A stretch of DNA of 60,000 nucleotides. Source: Membranipora membranacea. Its lineage: Eukaryota; Bryozoa; Gymnolaemata; Cheilostomatida; Membraniporidae. The stretch is taken from NCBI GenBank assembly GCA_914767715.1, contig OU612072.1:11844001-11904000 (forward strand). Direction: 5' to 3'. The notes below the pieces were generated by a model that was not told the DNA's origin, ran no database searches, and saw only the letters and a program-made list of their open reading frames with translations. Of this stretch, positions 23,924 through 35,900 are shown piece by piece (position 1 is the first letter of the stretch; each line of letters begins with the position of its first letter). Position numbers and translations under genes: made by a program.

Positions 23924-25249
23924 CATTTCTAGTTTTCTGTATTTATTCAACTTCAAAGCTAATGCTCTCTATCACACCGAGACTCAGAAAACCACACACT
24001 GTATAAAATGTTACATAAACCTTTCATTTTAATGCGGTTATACCGTACGCGCAGTCCTGCACAGTTCATGTTTCATGCATGTTTTGTCACAAGATTCCCT
24101 GGCACACACTGTCGACCCAGGCCTCTGCTGACCAAAGTTTACGCACAGGAGTAGGACTTAAAAAAATGAAATTCGAACTTTTCATGCCTCAACAGACATT
24201 TTTTTTATTCCTTCCATGAACAGTTTTGTTTTTTTACTCACCGATCTCATCTTACTATCTGTCCAGTTTTTTTTGTACCCTCTTCAAATATCTGTGGGTT
24301 AGATTTCCATGCTTTCGTATTTTACTAACACATCCACATTTAGCATGGTATTAACAGATAACAGAACGTTTTTAGGTTTGTGTATTACTCTTTGTTAATG
24401 TGTTGATGTTGATCAATCCATGCTAGCATATTCCAGTTCAGGTTTACTAGCTGATTGTCATCTTCATGCGTAGAATATAGTGGCACGACTCCTTCTGCAG
24501 TTAGTTTGATGGGCCATATCCGTTATTTGTGTTGAAATTGTTTTATGAATAAACTCCGTCCAGAAATGATCACCCACGCATCTCCTTTATCTATCTAGTT
24601 TTTCAGCAATAACCAATATGGCCTTTCCAATAAATGATGGGTCCTAACCTTGAGTCCGTTCTCATAAACTTTGAAAATTTCACATTGCAATTGCTCCACA
24701 AGATATGCATATTGATGTCCAAATTATAAGCTGGGAAGCTTCAGAGAATTCATCTTCGGATTTTATTTGTATTTATGTATCATTTGGCACATAAGGAATT
24801 TGCAGTAAACGTATAAGTGAGAATTATGTTATATTTAAATTTTCTTTTATTTGCTCTAAGTGTCTTGTAACCTCTACCCTATTACGTGTTTTTGATAAGT
24901 TGATCGACTCTGGTATTTAGTAATTTAAATGCAGTGCTTGTCAGTCAAAGTAAATTTAAAACCCCAGTACAAACAGAACTCTCAAGAGTCTCACCCAGCA
25001 TTCTGCACCAACGCTAATGAAATCAATGTTTACTTTTAACGCTAAAAAACTTTACCTAAACATTGGTCACAGGTAAATAATATCGCTTGTCCTTTGTCAC
25101 AAAGCTTTGTACGCTAAAATTAATTATTCAAATAACAACAGCCTCTATTTATTGATCAGGATCGGAGTTTTATTGTGAATTGATTTGATTGCACACAACA
25201 GAATACTACTATTGAAAGTCTATACATTGTACACAAAGGCAGCATGCTG
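23924..25249. other. 3' flank of tectonic and intergenic DNA
   Basis: No exon is supported. It begins with the tectonic 3' UTR; possible poly(A) signals are AATAAA at 24548-24553 and about 24631. T-rich runs are frequent near 24190-24280. Confidence 0.5.
24548..24553 (+). terminator. Possible tectonic polyadenylation signal
   Basis: AATAAA about 625 bases after the stop, a candidate signal in the 3' flank. A long 3' UTR would be required. Confidence 0.35.
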
Positions 25250-25258
25250 TATATAAAA
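25250..25258 (+). promoter_or_regulatory. TATA-like box of the scaffold gene's upstream promoter
   Basis: TATATAAAA stands about 30 bases before a plausible start region (about 25280). A strong donor (AG|GTAAGT) follows at 25431/25432. Together they suggest a first non-coding exon for the plus-strand gene whose coding exons begin at 26.8 kb. This is inference from signals only. Confidence 0.35.
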
Positions 25259-25279
25259 CTTCAGTTATTGAGTCATAAT

Positions 25280-25431
25280 GAAAGTGTTTAAGAGGATACA
25301 CTAACATGCTGTGAGACGCTCACACAAACTCAGCGTTGCTCTCCTGAGAGTCGTTATTTCTAGGTGTTATCAGAGAGTCTAGCTGTTGTCGGATAAACTT
25401 TTGCTCTGTGATTGACTCTCGTTATAATTAG
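25280..25431 (+). other. Possible 5' non-coding exon
   Basis: It spans from the start predicted by the TATA-like box to the GTAAGT donor. It contains short ATG frames that end quickly, so it would be untranslated leader. The next acceptor, TTTTTTATAG before 26824, would follow a 1.4 kb intron. Confidence 0.3.
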
Positions 25432-26549
25432 GTAAGTTTTGATATAGGTTTTAGGGATTTACTAGCAGGGTGTTGATAGCATATGGCTATTCACTGAGTG
25501 ATCGGCGAGTGCCATCCAAGTTCCACCTGCAAATGTCAATGTCCGCAATCTAACGTTAACTTACATCGACATTATTATTCATTCCTGCGTATATAGCGCA
25601 ATAGACTAGACCAGATCTGCAATGGCAGTCTCCAAGATTTTTTTTATTAGCACACCTGGTTTACAACTCGTAATTCTTACACCTTAAATATTGTTGGCCA
25701 TCGTTTCATCAAATGCCCGGTTTGACTATGGCTGCTGCCCTGATCCCATATTAAACCATAGGTCTGATAGTGTACAAAGAAGGCGTTTTATGCCATCTTT
25801 TATCTTATGAATGAAACTACGACTATGCCCACACATGTTCATGTCTGAGACATGTACTTGTGTCTCATTACTTCATCTTATCATTAACATATGAGTTTGG
25901 CAAAGTCGTTGTAAATGTGAACGTCAACCCGACACCCATCTAGAAGTAAACAGGGCCATATCTGACTAGAGCTCAGGCTGTGTTGTTGTTTGCATGCTAT
26001 GTGTTTTCATTGTGCACAAGATTTAGAGATCAATTAACTTTGCATCTCTTTAGCTATTACTTTACTTCTTATTTGTGTGACATGTCTCTCTTAGTGCTTC
26101 TTTATAAGCTCTGAACAGGTCAACCACCTTGTATCAGCAGGGTAGGCTTAAATTTGAACAGCTTATAGTCTTTATACAGCTTTCACAATTTGCTTTGTGA
26201 TTGTATAAAATTACAAAATTAGCCTGCACTGCATGACATCGACACGCTTGCATGCCAAGTATTATCAATTTTTGTATGGCGAAGTTGTTGTAATGCGTTT
26301 GGCAACAGGTTTAAAATCTGCTCTGTTTTTAAATTGTATGTTTTGCTAGGTAAACTATTAGTCAGCACTTTAGTGCCATCTCTGTTTATTCTTGTTTTGA
26401 CATTTGCATGTGGGAGTTGCGAGAACACACCATATCCATAACATTCATCAGCAATGAAAATCATTCAAGGTTTACACCACCTCACTTGAACTAAGTACAG
26501 ATTGACTCAGCGTCAGAGACTTGCTGTGGTCACAATATGTGCTAACTGT
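25432..26549. other. Possible first intron, no gene seen
   Basis: AT-rich sequence without supported exons. An 81-codon minus-strand frame at 26219-26464 has no recognisable motif and no matching splice partner. Confidence 0.4.
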
Positions 26550-26703
26550 GCTATATTTGGTGCTATATTTGGTGCTATATTTGGTGCTATATTTGGTGCT
26601 ATATTTGGTGCTATATTTGGTGCTATATTTGGTGCTATATTTGGCGCTATATTTGGTGCTATATTTGGTGCTATATTTGGTGCTATATTTGGTGCTATAT
26701 TGG
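26550..26703 (+). repeat. 12-base minisatellite, about 13 copies
   Basis: The unit GCTATATTTGGT is repeated almost perfectly, with one C substitution at 26645 and a diverged last copy. Because 12 is a multiple of 3, open frames run through it on both strands (repeating GAIF, LVLY and KYST), but they are artefacts. It ends 120 bases before the first coding exon of the scaffold gene. Confidence 0.95.
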
Positions 26704-26823
26704 GCTGATTGGTGTCTGACTCCGGGGTAGTGGGGGTAGATACTTCTCATAATGTGTATTCCGTCTTCCGGTAGAAGCTATGACTTTGGCAATTTAAAGT
26801 CAGATGTCTATTCTTTTTTATAG

Positions 26824-26984
26824 AAAAGCCGTACATAGTAAAAACCTGCACGATGATCAAGAGCCTTCCCACAGCAAGCCTCAGCAGTGCCTGCGTTGGA
26901 TTTCTACCTAAGAGAGGATCCCATGTGACATGTATGAACTGTTCTAAACACCAAGATGAGCACCAGACAGCCTTCATCTCCCCT
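26824..26984 (+). CDS. Scaffold gene, first coding exon
   Basis: Acceptor TTTTTTATAG precedes 26824 and donor GTGAGT follows 26984. The frame is open throughout and contains ATG at 26853 with A at -3, leaving 44 codons ending ISP in phase 0. The exon could also be partly or wholly leader, because the next exon itself begins with ATG. Confidence 0.5.
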
Positions 26985-29900
26985 GTGAGTAGTAAGTGGA
27001 TAGTAAGTGAACTCTGCCCCTTTTTAAGAGGAAAAACATGTTTATGTTCTTGAAGTTTGAATGCTCAAAAGGCTGCAAGAGAGGTTTTATTATTGTTTGA
27101 ATACCGCAAATTTCAACTTGCAGCTGTTTTAGCGTTCAGCCTTAGTTTGTGATGATGTTATATTCTGGGATAGGCCCTCTTTCACCCACCCTACCCCATT
27201 TAAACTAGTATTTTCATCATTGTTGATCAAGCGATGATGGTTGCTGTTGTAAGCAGTTGGCCGCATAACTATTTATTCACATGTTGTATTTGGTAACTCT
27301 TATCTGCTTCAATTCAGATGGTGAAGCAAACTTACGCCCAGTCGCCGAAGAAGGTACCTCCTCCAAGACCGAAGACTCCACCTAACCTACAATATAGGTC
27401 AGATCCGGACTTGAACCTTACACAGGGCAGCACAAAAAGCGAGGGTCAGGGTCGTTCTGATGGTGCTGATAGCAAAAAAAGAGCGGCAAAGACTACAAGC
27501 TCAACTGACACAACAAATAAACCAGTAGTAAGTAGTTTTTGCACCATTTTTGCATCAAACCCTGTCCAGATAAATTTTGTGTGCAATGGTTGCGATTAAG
27601 TTTCCTACTTATCAAATTAGTGACCTTGGGTAATACTGTTACGGGTAGTAAATGTCGAGGTGTTGCTTCAACCTGTCCCTGCATAACTAATGATGGTCAT
27701 TTTACATTGCAATCTTGGACGAGGGAGTTTGGGCCACACCAAACAATAGTTGTTTGATGTGGCCAAAACTCCCTCGTCCAAGAGAATTCTTGATGCAATA
27801 ACCAAGTAATAATTACTTGGTTGTTGCATCAAGAATTATCTTCTCTGACCATCTAAGCAGACAACTCCTAGATTTTCTTGTCAAACCCACCGAAAAATGC
27901 CGATATTAATCTATCGTGGAGGTACTCTAGGTTATTGATGAGTGGAGAAGCCCAAAATTAAATCTCCTAAAACACTCAACGGAATGTCTGAATTACCCCA
28001 TGTTTGGCCTGATCTGAATATATCTCCGGCATAGGAATACTGTTGCCTGTAGTTAGATAAAACTATATGTTCTTATATTCCATCAATATTATAGAAGGGA
28101 TCATTGACTCCGGCGATACCACCAGCTAGACCAAAGCGAACAGAAAGTCATAAAGAGAAGAATCATGTTAGAAGAATTATGCGCTCAGCCAAATTGAAGC
28201 AAAGGAATGCAGCTGAGGAACAAGGCCATAGTGCTATAGAAACAGGAGGGGATGAGGAAGCAGACCAATCCAACAAACAAACTGATGATAGTGTTAGACC
28301 GAGCAGACCGAGGGCACCAAGACCTATGAAGCCCGATCCGTCCGCTTACAATGATCCGACAATCTATGAAGCCGCCTTTACCAATGTAAAAGCCACGCCA
28401 CCAAGAAACTTTCATAAAATGAAAAAGCGAAGAGCTCCTACTCCTACTAGGAAGCTTGGTGATAATGAGAGAGCTGAGGATGCAGGGTCCATCCATGGTG
28501 ACACTGAGACGGTGGAAAAAAGCTCTAGTGATATATCCGAAGAGACCAAAATCCTTCAACAAAAGCTTGCAACTTTGAATGCTCAACTAAGATATATTGA
28601 TCAAAAAGCTATAAAGCTTTCGGCAGCTCAGCCACACCCAGCTGTTCAAAAGTCCAATGACTCATCATGTGACGATCTTGCAATACCTGCAGGTGCAATA
28701 TCTAATAGTGATCAACCACTTGTAGCAGAACCTCCTGACCAGCCCACAATCAATGATGAAGAAGTATTATTTCATCCAAAAGTTGACCCGCAAACAAACA
28801 CAAGAGTCAGATTCGATTTGGACAATGTTACTGTTATAAATGACTACATCACCAGATATCTGTTTGAATCTCTCAGCAGTAGTGAAGAGGATGACTACTT
28901 TGACCAATCAGGTTGTGAAGAGCAGACTGCTGACCAATCAGAATTTGTAGAAGTAGCTGACCAAGAGCTGGATAGAGAGGATAACTCTGAGCAAAGTCAA
29001 AGTTATGAAACCAGTAATTTGACTTCTCAAAATTCGCATGAGCTCGAGAATATCCCAGCAGCGATCACATGTGACTTTCCGACCAATGCAGGTAATGACA
29101 TTATGACTGGTGACACTATTGATAAAGAACCAGAGACAGACCTTCAAGATGGAGAAGATTCTGTGACAGAAGACTGGCCAGCTCCTCCATATCCGGATAT
29201 TATCTTAGAAGAGGATGGGTCTGATCAGATTGAGGGTGAGTGTTTATATCCTTTGAGCCTTTAATGTGACCAGATTTAGTCCAGTCTGTGCAGACCTGTT
29301 ACACATTTTTCATGGGAGTTGTCTTCACTGAAAGTCTTGGTTTGAAAAAGAACAAAAAAAAACTTAAACCACACAAAAGAATTTGGTGGTCTTGCCCCAA
29401 CAGATATGATTACCATTGTTCATCTACACCATCAAACACTTAGTTTTTGGGGTATGTGATTGTAATAATATAGTAGTATGTAATGGAAACCTTGGTAACA
29501 TCTGGAGTTAATAGAGTTGAAAATTGACAAAAAGAATTTTGCCAGAAAAGGATAAAAACATATGGAAGAGTCATCATCTAGGACAAGGTCATAGTCAAGA
29601 TTTGATGCTCACCAACTCACCATGGATGCTGTGTACATTTTACAGAATTCGATTGATAGGTTTTTAATAGTCAAATTTTAATGTGGATGGAAATGTGAGT
29701 AGAATTTAGTAGGTTTTGATGTGGTAAAATTACAGATGTTGGTGACAGCTAGTTGGAAAATACTCTATGGTTGCAAGTTTGTCGGCGGCTCCCCACCAAA
29801 AGAGCTTCCCTCAAGCTGTAGTTGAGAGCTTAAAGGTCATAGGCTGGTATTAGCAAGATAAAGAAAAAAAGAATAGCACTCCTCAAGCAGCGCTTCAATC

Positions 29901-32900
29901 CTTATTTGTAAAGGTTCAACAGAACAATGCAGACCCGCTGCAACAAAAATAAACCGCTCTTTTTGGGCCTAAGAATATCATTTACCTTAGTGGAATTCTT
30001 CAAACACAGAAACTTTGCACGTGATTAACTGCGTGCCTTACACTAATTTTTAAGGGGTGTATCTAAGAAATAATTTATTTTGTAGACATTTTTAATTCTT
30101 TATCTAATCAGGGTGAATTAATTTGGTGTGCCCTTTCTGCATGATTGACTGGTCTACATGGTAGACTATGGGTTGATTGGACTAATTAACATTGTTGGGA
30201 AACAAATTGATTTTTAATTGATGTAATTATAAGAGTCAGGTGGGTTTGTTTGGCATTAAATATGCCAGGGAGGTTGTTGAACTTATGACGAAGGGTACCA
30301 AATTTTCTACAGTAATTGGTGAGACACCTGCTGTAATTTTGGAGCAACTCACCTAGAACATTTTGAATTATCACTAGTTACTTAGCCATTATCTTAAATG
30401 GGCCTTTACGATAAAGCTGCTATAGTAACTACAACTGGATATCTTCCTAGTTATCAAATCAAGTAGATAAATAGTGATGTAAAGGCGAATGTGAATGAGT
30501 TCAAGCAAATCAAGGATGTGACTGTCAGTAAGTTCACTGATGACATCAGATATGCTTATTTGTTGATGAGGTCTAGCCCTGGTGCATGTAGATGTACTCA
30601 ATATCAGCTATGAGATGAAGGCACCATGAAATAGCAAGACCTAATCCATAATCACAATCAAAATCTAAATAATCAAGATCTAGAAGAGTTACTGCCATCG
30701 GGTTGATAACTAATGGAAAAACTAGTGACGGTAATATTAATCCATGATAACGATATTTGGAAATGATAAAATGGAGAAAAAACTACAAACTTTATGTAGT
30801 ATACTGTTTTACATTAGATCCTGTTTAATTGGATGAGAATTTTCAGATAAACTTTGTGTCTGTCCATTAAACAGGCATATCCATTCATTCAAAGGTGGTG
30901 TTTCAAAATTGAAGGGTCAAAGACATTTCATAGTTGGTCAAACACTCATTAAAGCTACAATTAATCAAAAACAAGGTGGACAGGTTGGTAGCTTGGCCCC
31001 TTTGTGGTTTCCCTCATTATGCAAACCTTATTCATAACATTCCTCATGCAGTACACAATAACTATTGGATAAGACTCAAGTGAATGACTGAGTGGTGGTC
31101 AACTTCAGGGTGAACGGCCTCAAATAATTCAGGTTGATGGCCATCTTGCCAGAGCTATGTAAATGATGGAAATATTAAAAACTAGAGCAAGACAGACTAA
31201 ATATGGTTATTACTGTTTTTCATTCTAGTCAACTGTTTTTGTACTGAGGCATGGCATGCAATGGCATGACATTACCCTGTCTCTGATTGAGTTTGTTCCA
31301 ACCCTCTAGAATGCTTAAAGTAGTCTTAAGTACACCATTGATGCTCATTACATATTATTAATTGAGGCCCTTTGACTGCAATGTTGCAGATACAGGCACT
31401 TGCCCCTTCCCCCTCCGCCTTCCAACCTGAAATTATGCCGAGTTGCTCTTCACCTCACCCTCTTGACTACATCCGCAATAATCAGACCGAAAAATATTTG
31501 CTGTAAAACAATGGTGCCTAGTGCATTTATCTCAAGGTATATTTGCCTCTAGGCTATTGATAATTGACAAGAGACCACAACCTGTATTATTATCAAACAA
31601 CCAAATATTTATGGTAAAGCTTCACTTGCAGCTCATTTCCTGTAGTGACAATAAGATTTTAAGGTAAAAAAAATGCACTAATAATAACTAAACAGCTACT
31701 AGTAGTACTCGGTCCCAATTTCGGACAGACCCAAGATCTTATTAAGTGTACATAATAATATCATGGACTGCTGATAATATTGAATGATCATATTTTATCA
31801 GCATTATTATAGATAATACATTGTTTAGAAGTTTGTTCGACTACTTGCCAGCTGTAATATAATTCACATGCGTTATCGATTATTCTATTATGCTCAATTC
31901 CTGCCAAGTTTTTTTCAACTCTGAGAAATGACATTTGCCTGTGGCGTCCAAGTATTTTGAAATCAATTAGAACTTTTTTCCCTCCAACTCATCCTAAAAA
32001 AGAAAGATGCATAATTGGAATTCAATTTCCTATAAATCTCAAAGTTCCAACAAATAATTTGAGTTCTTCACAGCCCAAGTGTTTTTGGGCCCATAAAATC
32101 AATCAAAAGACCATTTTAATTGAAACACTTAAAAATAAACTGGGAAGCATTACAACACTACCCCAAATTGGCAGCCACTTAAATAGACAGAACTCAAACG
32201 TGGTTTAAAAATAACCAACTAATGATTTAATAAAAATGAGGAGTTATGCCAAATATGAAGCACATTATTCAAAACGCCCCATTATAAACAGTCTTGTGAT
32301 GTAATTTGATTGGTCGAGCTGATGTTTGTGGACTTTTGTACATTTTTTTAGGGTTTTAAACGCAAAATTAGGGTGTATTGTGGTTATTGTCAGCCCAAAA
32401 CTCAAATAATAAAAGCTTAATTAACATAAAACATAGCTTTAGAACATATTAGATTGTACTTTAGGGTGTTGTTGCTTGTTTTTGTTCGTCAATTGTCCAA
32501 GGACAATGTTCCAAGCAAAAATCATTGCAATCAGACGGGTCTACCTAGTTGGTTGGTGAAGGACATTTATTGAATCAGGCATCAAATTGCACATCATAAC
32601 TAGCAGCAAAAGGAAGGGAGGTTGTATCACCAGGTAGAAAGTTTCTATTTGACAGGAGATAATTCTGCTACTGCAACATTGGTCGTCCATCGTTTGCACC
32701 TCAAAATACTGCAAACACATACCTATGGATTAACAAATGATAGTGTTAATGAAGTTTTAAAAGAGATTGAGCAACAAATCTGTCAGTCTTCATAATTCTG
32801 TAGTCAAATTCAATAATCTGGAAAATTAGCTACACAGAGGCCAAATTACCTGACCTTGTAGCTTATTCAAAGAAAAAGGATTTATCTAATTGATGTCTAA

Positions 32901-35900
32901 TTGCTAATAGATTAACTCTGATCGCAAGGCTGCATGAGTCACAGCATTCACACATTTTAAGACAGACCACCTGCTGCATACTGCAGCTTGGATTATCTTC
33001 TTAGACTGCTGCTGGACTTCCTAGACCGCTGCTTCTAAGCTGCTTGGATTATCTACACAAATGATTATGCTTTCAACCTGCTTGGATTCAGACACAGTCA
33101 ATGGAAGTTGTGCTGCTGTTTGAAAGACATTTGAAATGACACAGGCTAACAGCTTTTGTAGAATCTTGATAAAAAGTTCAGTCTTGGTTATATAATATTG
33201 TACTTGATCACTAAGGCAATCATCATGCCCCTATTACACACAAGTCGAACGATGACTGTGAGCGAGACCGCTGCACATCTAAACGCGCAGCATAAGATAG
33301 CAAGCTGTAAAATGGTGCGGCTCATCAGTGTGAAGCGCATCGGATCCTTCCAGAATCGGCAGCAACTTCCGCAGCTGCCGCAAAGTGAGTTTCTATACTG
33401 CTGGGTCAACAGTTTTGCTTGTTCGCTATGAGCTTTGACATGTGGAAGGCAAACTATAGTTAGATTTTACTGACACAATGTCGAATGAATTGTTGGCGAG
33501 TTTCTCGCACAAGTTTTATACAAATTAATTAGATTCTTGTCATGGCGGAGTGATGGATCTAAAATGCTGCGGCATATTGATTTTTAAATGGTATGCGTCA
33601 ACTTTCCTATGCGCAGAATCAGAGACGTTATAATTCTTGTAAATCATCACAAGGTTTAATTGCATTACAATTGCTTCTACACAACATTGAAGTATATTAG
33701 GTATTTATTGCAATCACAATATCGATGTATTATAATGATTTTAAAAAATGAACTTTTGGGATAGGAAACAGAATCTGATTTCCCTCTCCTCCCCTGGTTG
33801 AAAACTTGATAACTAATAATAATGCTTGGAGGACCCTTGTGCATGAGGGTAAACCATAATTAATTCCTATGAGTAAGTGTAGTTGAAAATCTAGTTTTGG
33901 CTGCAGAAACCAAATGTTTTCCTAAAATGTAATTAACTTCAAGTACGCATAATTTGCACACCAGTGAATTAAGGTAGCAAGTGCCAAGTGTTTGGAAGTT
34001 GTCTTTCACCTGGCAAGTATAGCCTCACATAACTGAAATATTAATTTTTAATTGGAGTGGTTTAAAATTCTGTGGCAATTAACTTGTGACATCTTTAAAA
34101 AAGCAGGCTAAGCCAAAATCTTGTGATCTTGTAGGTCATATTGCAACACTATCTGCTCAAGTTAACAAGACCCACATTGGCTTTCTCAGCTCAGATACCC
34201 ACATAGTCACAGTCACATAGTCACATAGTCACATAGTCACATGGTCACATGGTCACATAGTCACATACCCACATACCCACATACCCACATACTCACATAG
34301 TCTAAAGGGGGCATACTCATTATATCAAGGTCTATTTGAACCCCATCAGTAACAGGCATTGCACCATTTTTACTGCAGTAGAATTAATAAAAGATTGTAA
34401 CATAAAGATGAAATGAAAAATAATCTTATAGCTATATTGAGTATTATATTGTGTTTTTGAAATAAGTAATGATTTACTTCATCCTAAACATACCACAAAG
34501 GTGGATATAGACTTGTGACATATTGGAGTTGCCCTCATACACGTTGAGTAGACAGTCCTGGTTAAAACTCTAAACACACGATACTGATCTATTTATGAAA
34601 ATCACTCCTCGTATCAGAGATGAGGCATCATTTGCAGTTTGTATATTATGTCATATCCATTTTCAATAACAATAATAATTTCAAATCATTTAAAGAATTG
34701 GGTATGATTAATAGCTATACGGGGGGGGGGGGGGGGGGGGGGGTAACTATCGTTACTCTGCCTGAAGTAAATTCTTGTTCTGACTCATAATTTTTACTAC
34801 ATATGAGAGTTTCTTATTGAACGATGAAAATTTTAATTAAGCGCTCCAGTATCTTTTTAAATGCAGGGACCAAACCATTTCCTTTTTTCTTCCAGCAGAA
34901 CATATTTTGAGTTTTTATTCTTTATAACACATGGGGAAGTCTTTGAAACCAGAAAACAAAAGCTTTGTGGTGGTGCATAGATATATCATATCACATAGGA
35001 TTAGTCGAAACATATATTATATCATATGATTATAGCAAGGAGTCTGTCCCAAACTCATTGAATATAGGAAGCATCCATACGGGGTCATTTTGCATCAACA
35101 AACACAAAGTTGTCTTTTCATGTTCAAAAGGGAAACAACTCACAACCATTAAAGCGTACCCTGTACTTGAGTGGTTATCTTTGGCTGAAAGCAGTCTAAA
35201 TAAGGTAATAGACTGGACCAATTAACTAGGTGTTCTGATTGTTGATAAATAGAGAGTAAATTACTTTTGGATGCTAACGAGAAATCTTTATGAAGACCTG
35301 AATTCATGGACAGGGAGATAGTTCACCAAATGTTTTGCACATCAGCATCTCACACTGAAACAAGTTACAACACACCATCGCATACCACTGCACAACATTC
35401 ATCTTTTTAGCTAGAAACCCATTCTTTGTGCTCAGACAGCAACAAGAAGTGCGAGTCTATGGCATGACATTATTGAACAGTTCTTGATCCGGTATAAAAA
35501 TTAACGTTGGATAATATAATACCATAAACTCACACTTGCAGACGTCTGAACACTCAAACTACTGGAAACCAAGCCTCAAATTCTGCTATTGAGGCCATCT
35601 CTAGTACATATTCTGATGACCTGCCAAAGCAGTATGAAAACACCCCTGTGTGTTGAGCATTTGAAATGAAATATTTGCGTCTTTGTTACTTTGCAATGAT
35701 TATCAACACATAAAAAAAATAACAAGTTGTCAAAATCAGCAGCGGAAGGCGTTTTTCCTCAAATACCTCCATCCATGCAGAAAAATCAATAGTGTGGGGG
35801 TTTCTCTCATATTCTATTACCCATGAATGTTGATCCCTTTTTAATTGATCTGATTTTGTTGGCATTCACCATCACAGGTTGTCAGACTTGAACCTTCAAC

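Noticed and set aside
26219-26464. 81-codon frame on the minus strand
   Set aside because: The composition is not absurd for protein, but there is no motif, no splice context and no neighbouring exon.
26472-26750. Open frames with repeating KYST, GAIF and LVLY
   Set aside because: They are a by-product of the 12-base minisatellite, whose unit keeps the frame on both strands.
28185-28586. 133-codon frame on the minus strand
   Set aside because: It is the complement of the real plus-strand exon 28095-29235, which has agreeing splice phases.
34195-34302. CRISPR-like short repeats
   Set aside because: The units are contiguous 8-base repeats without spacers, in an animal genome. It is a minisatellite.
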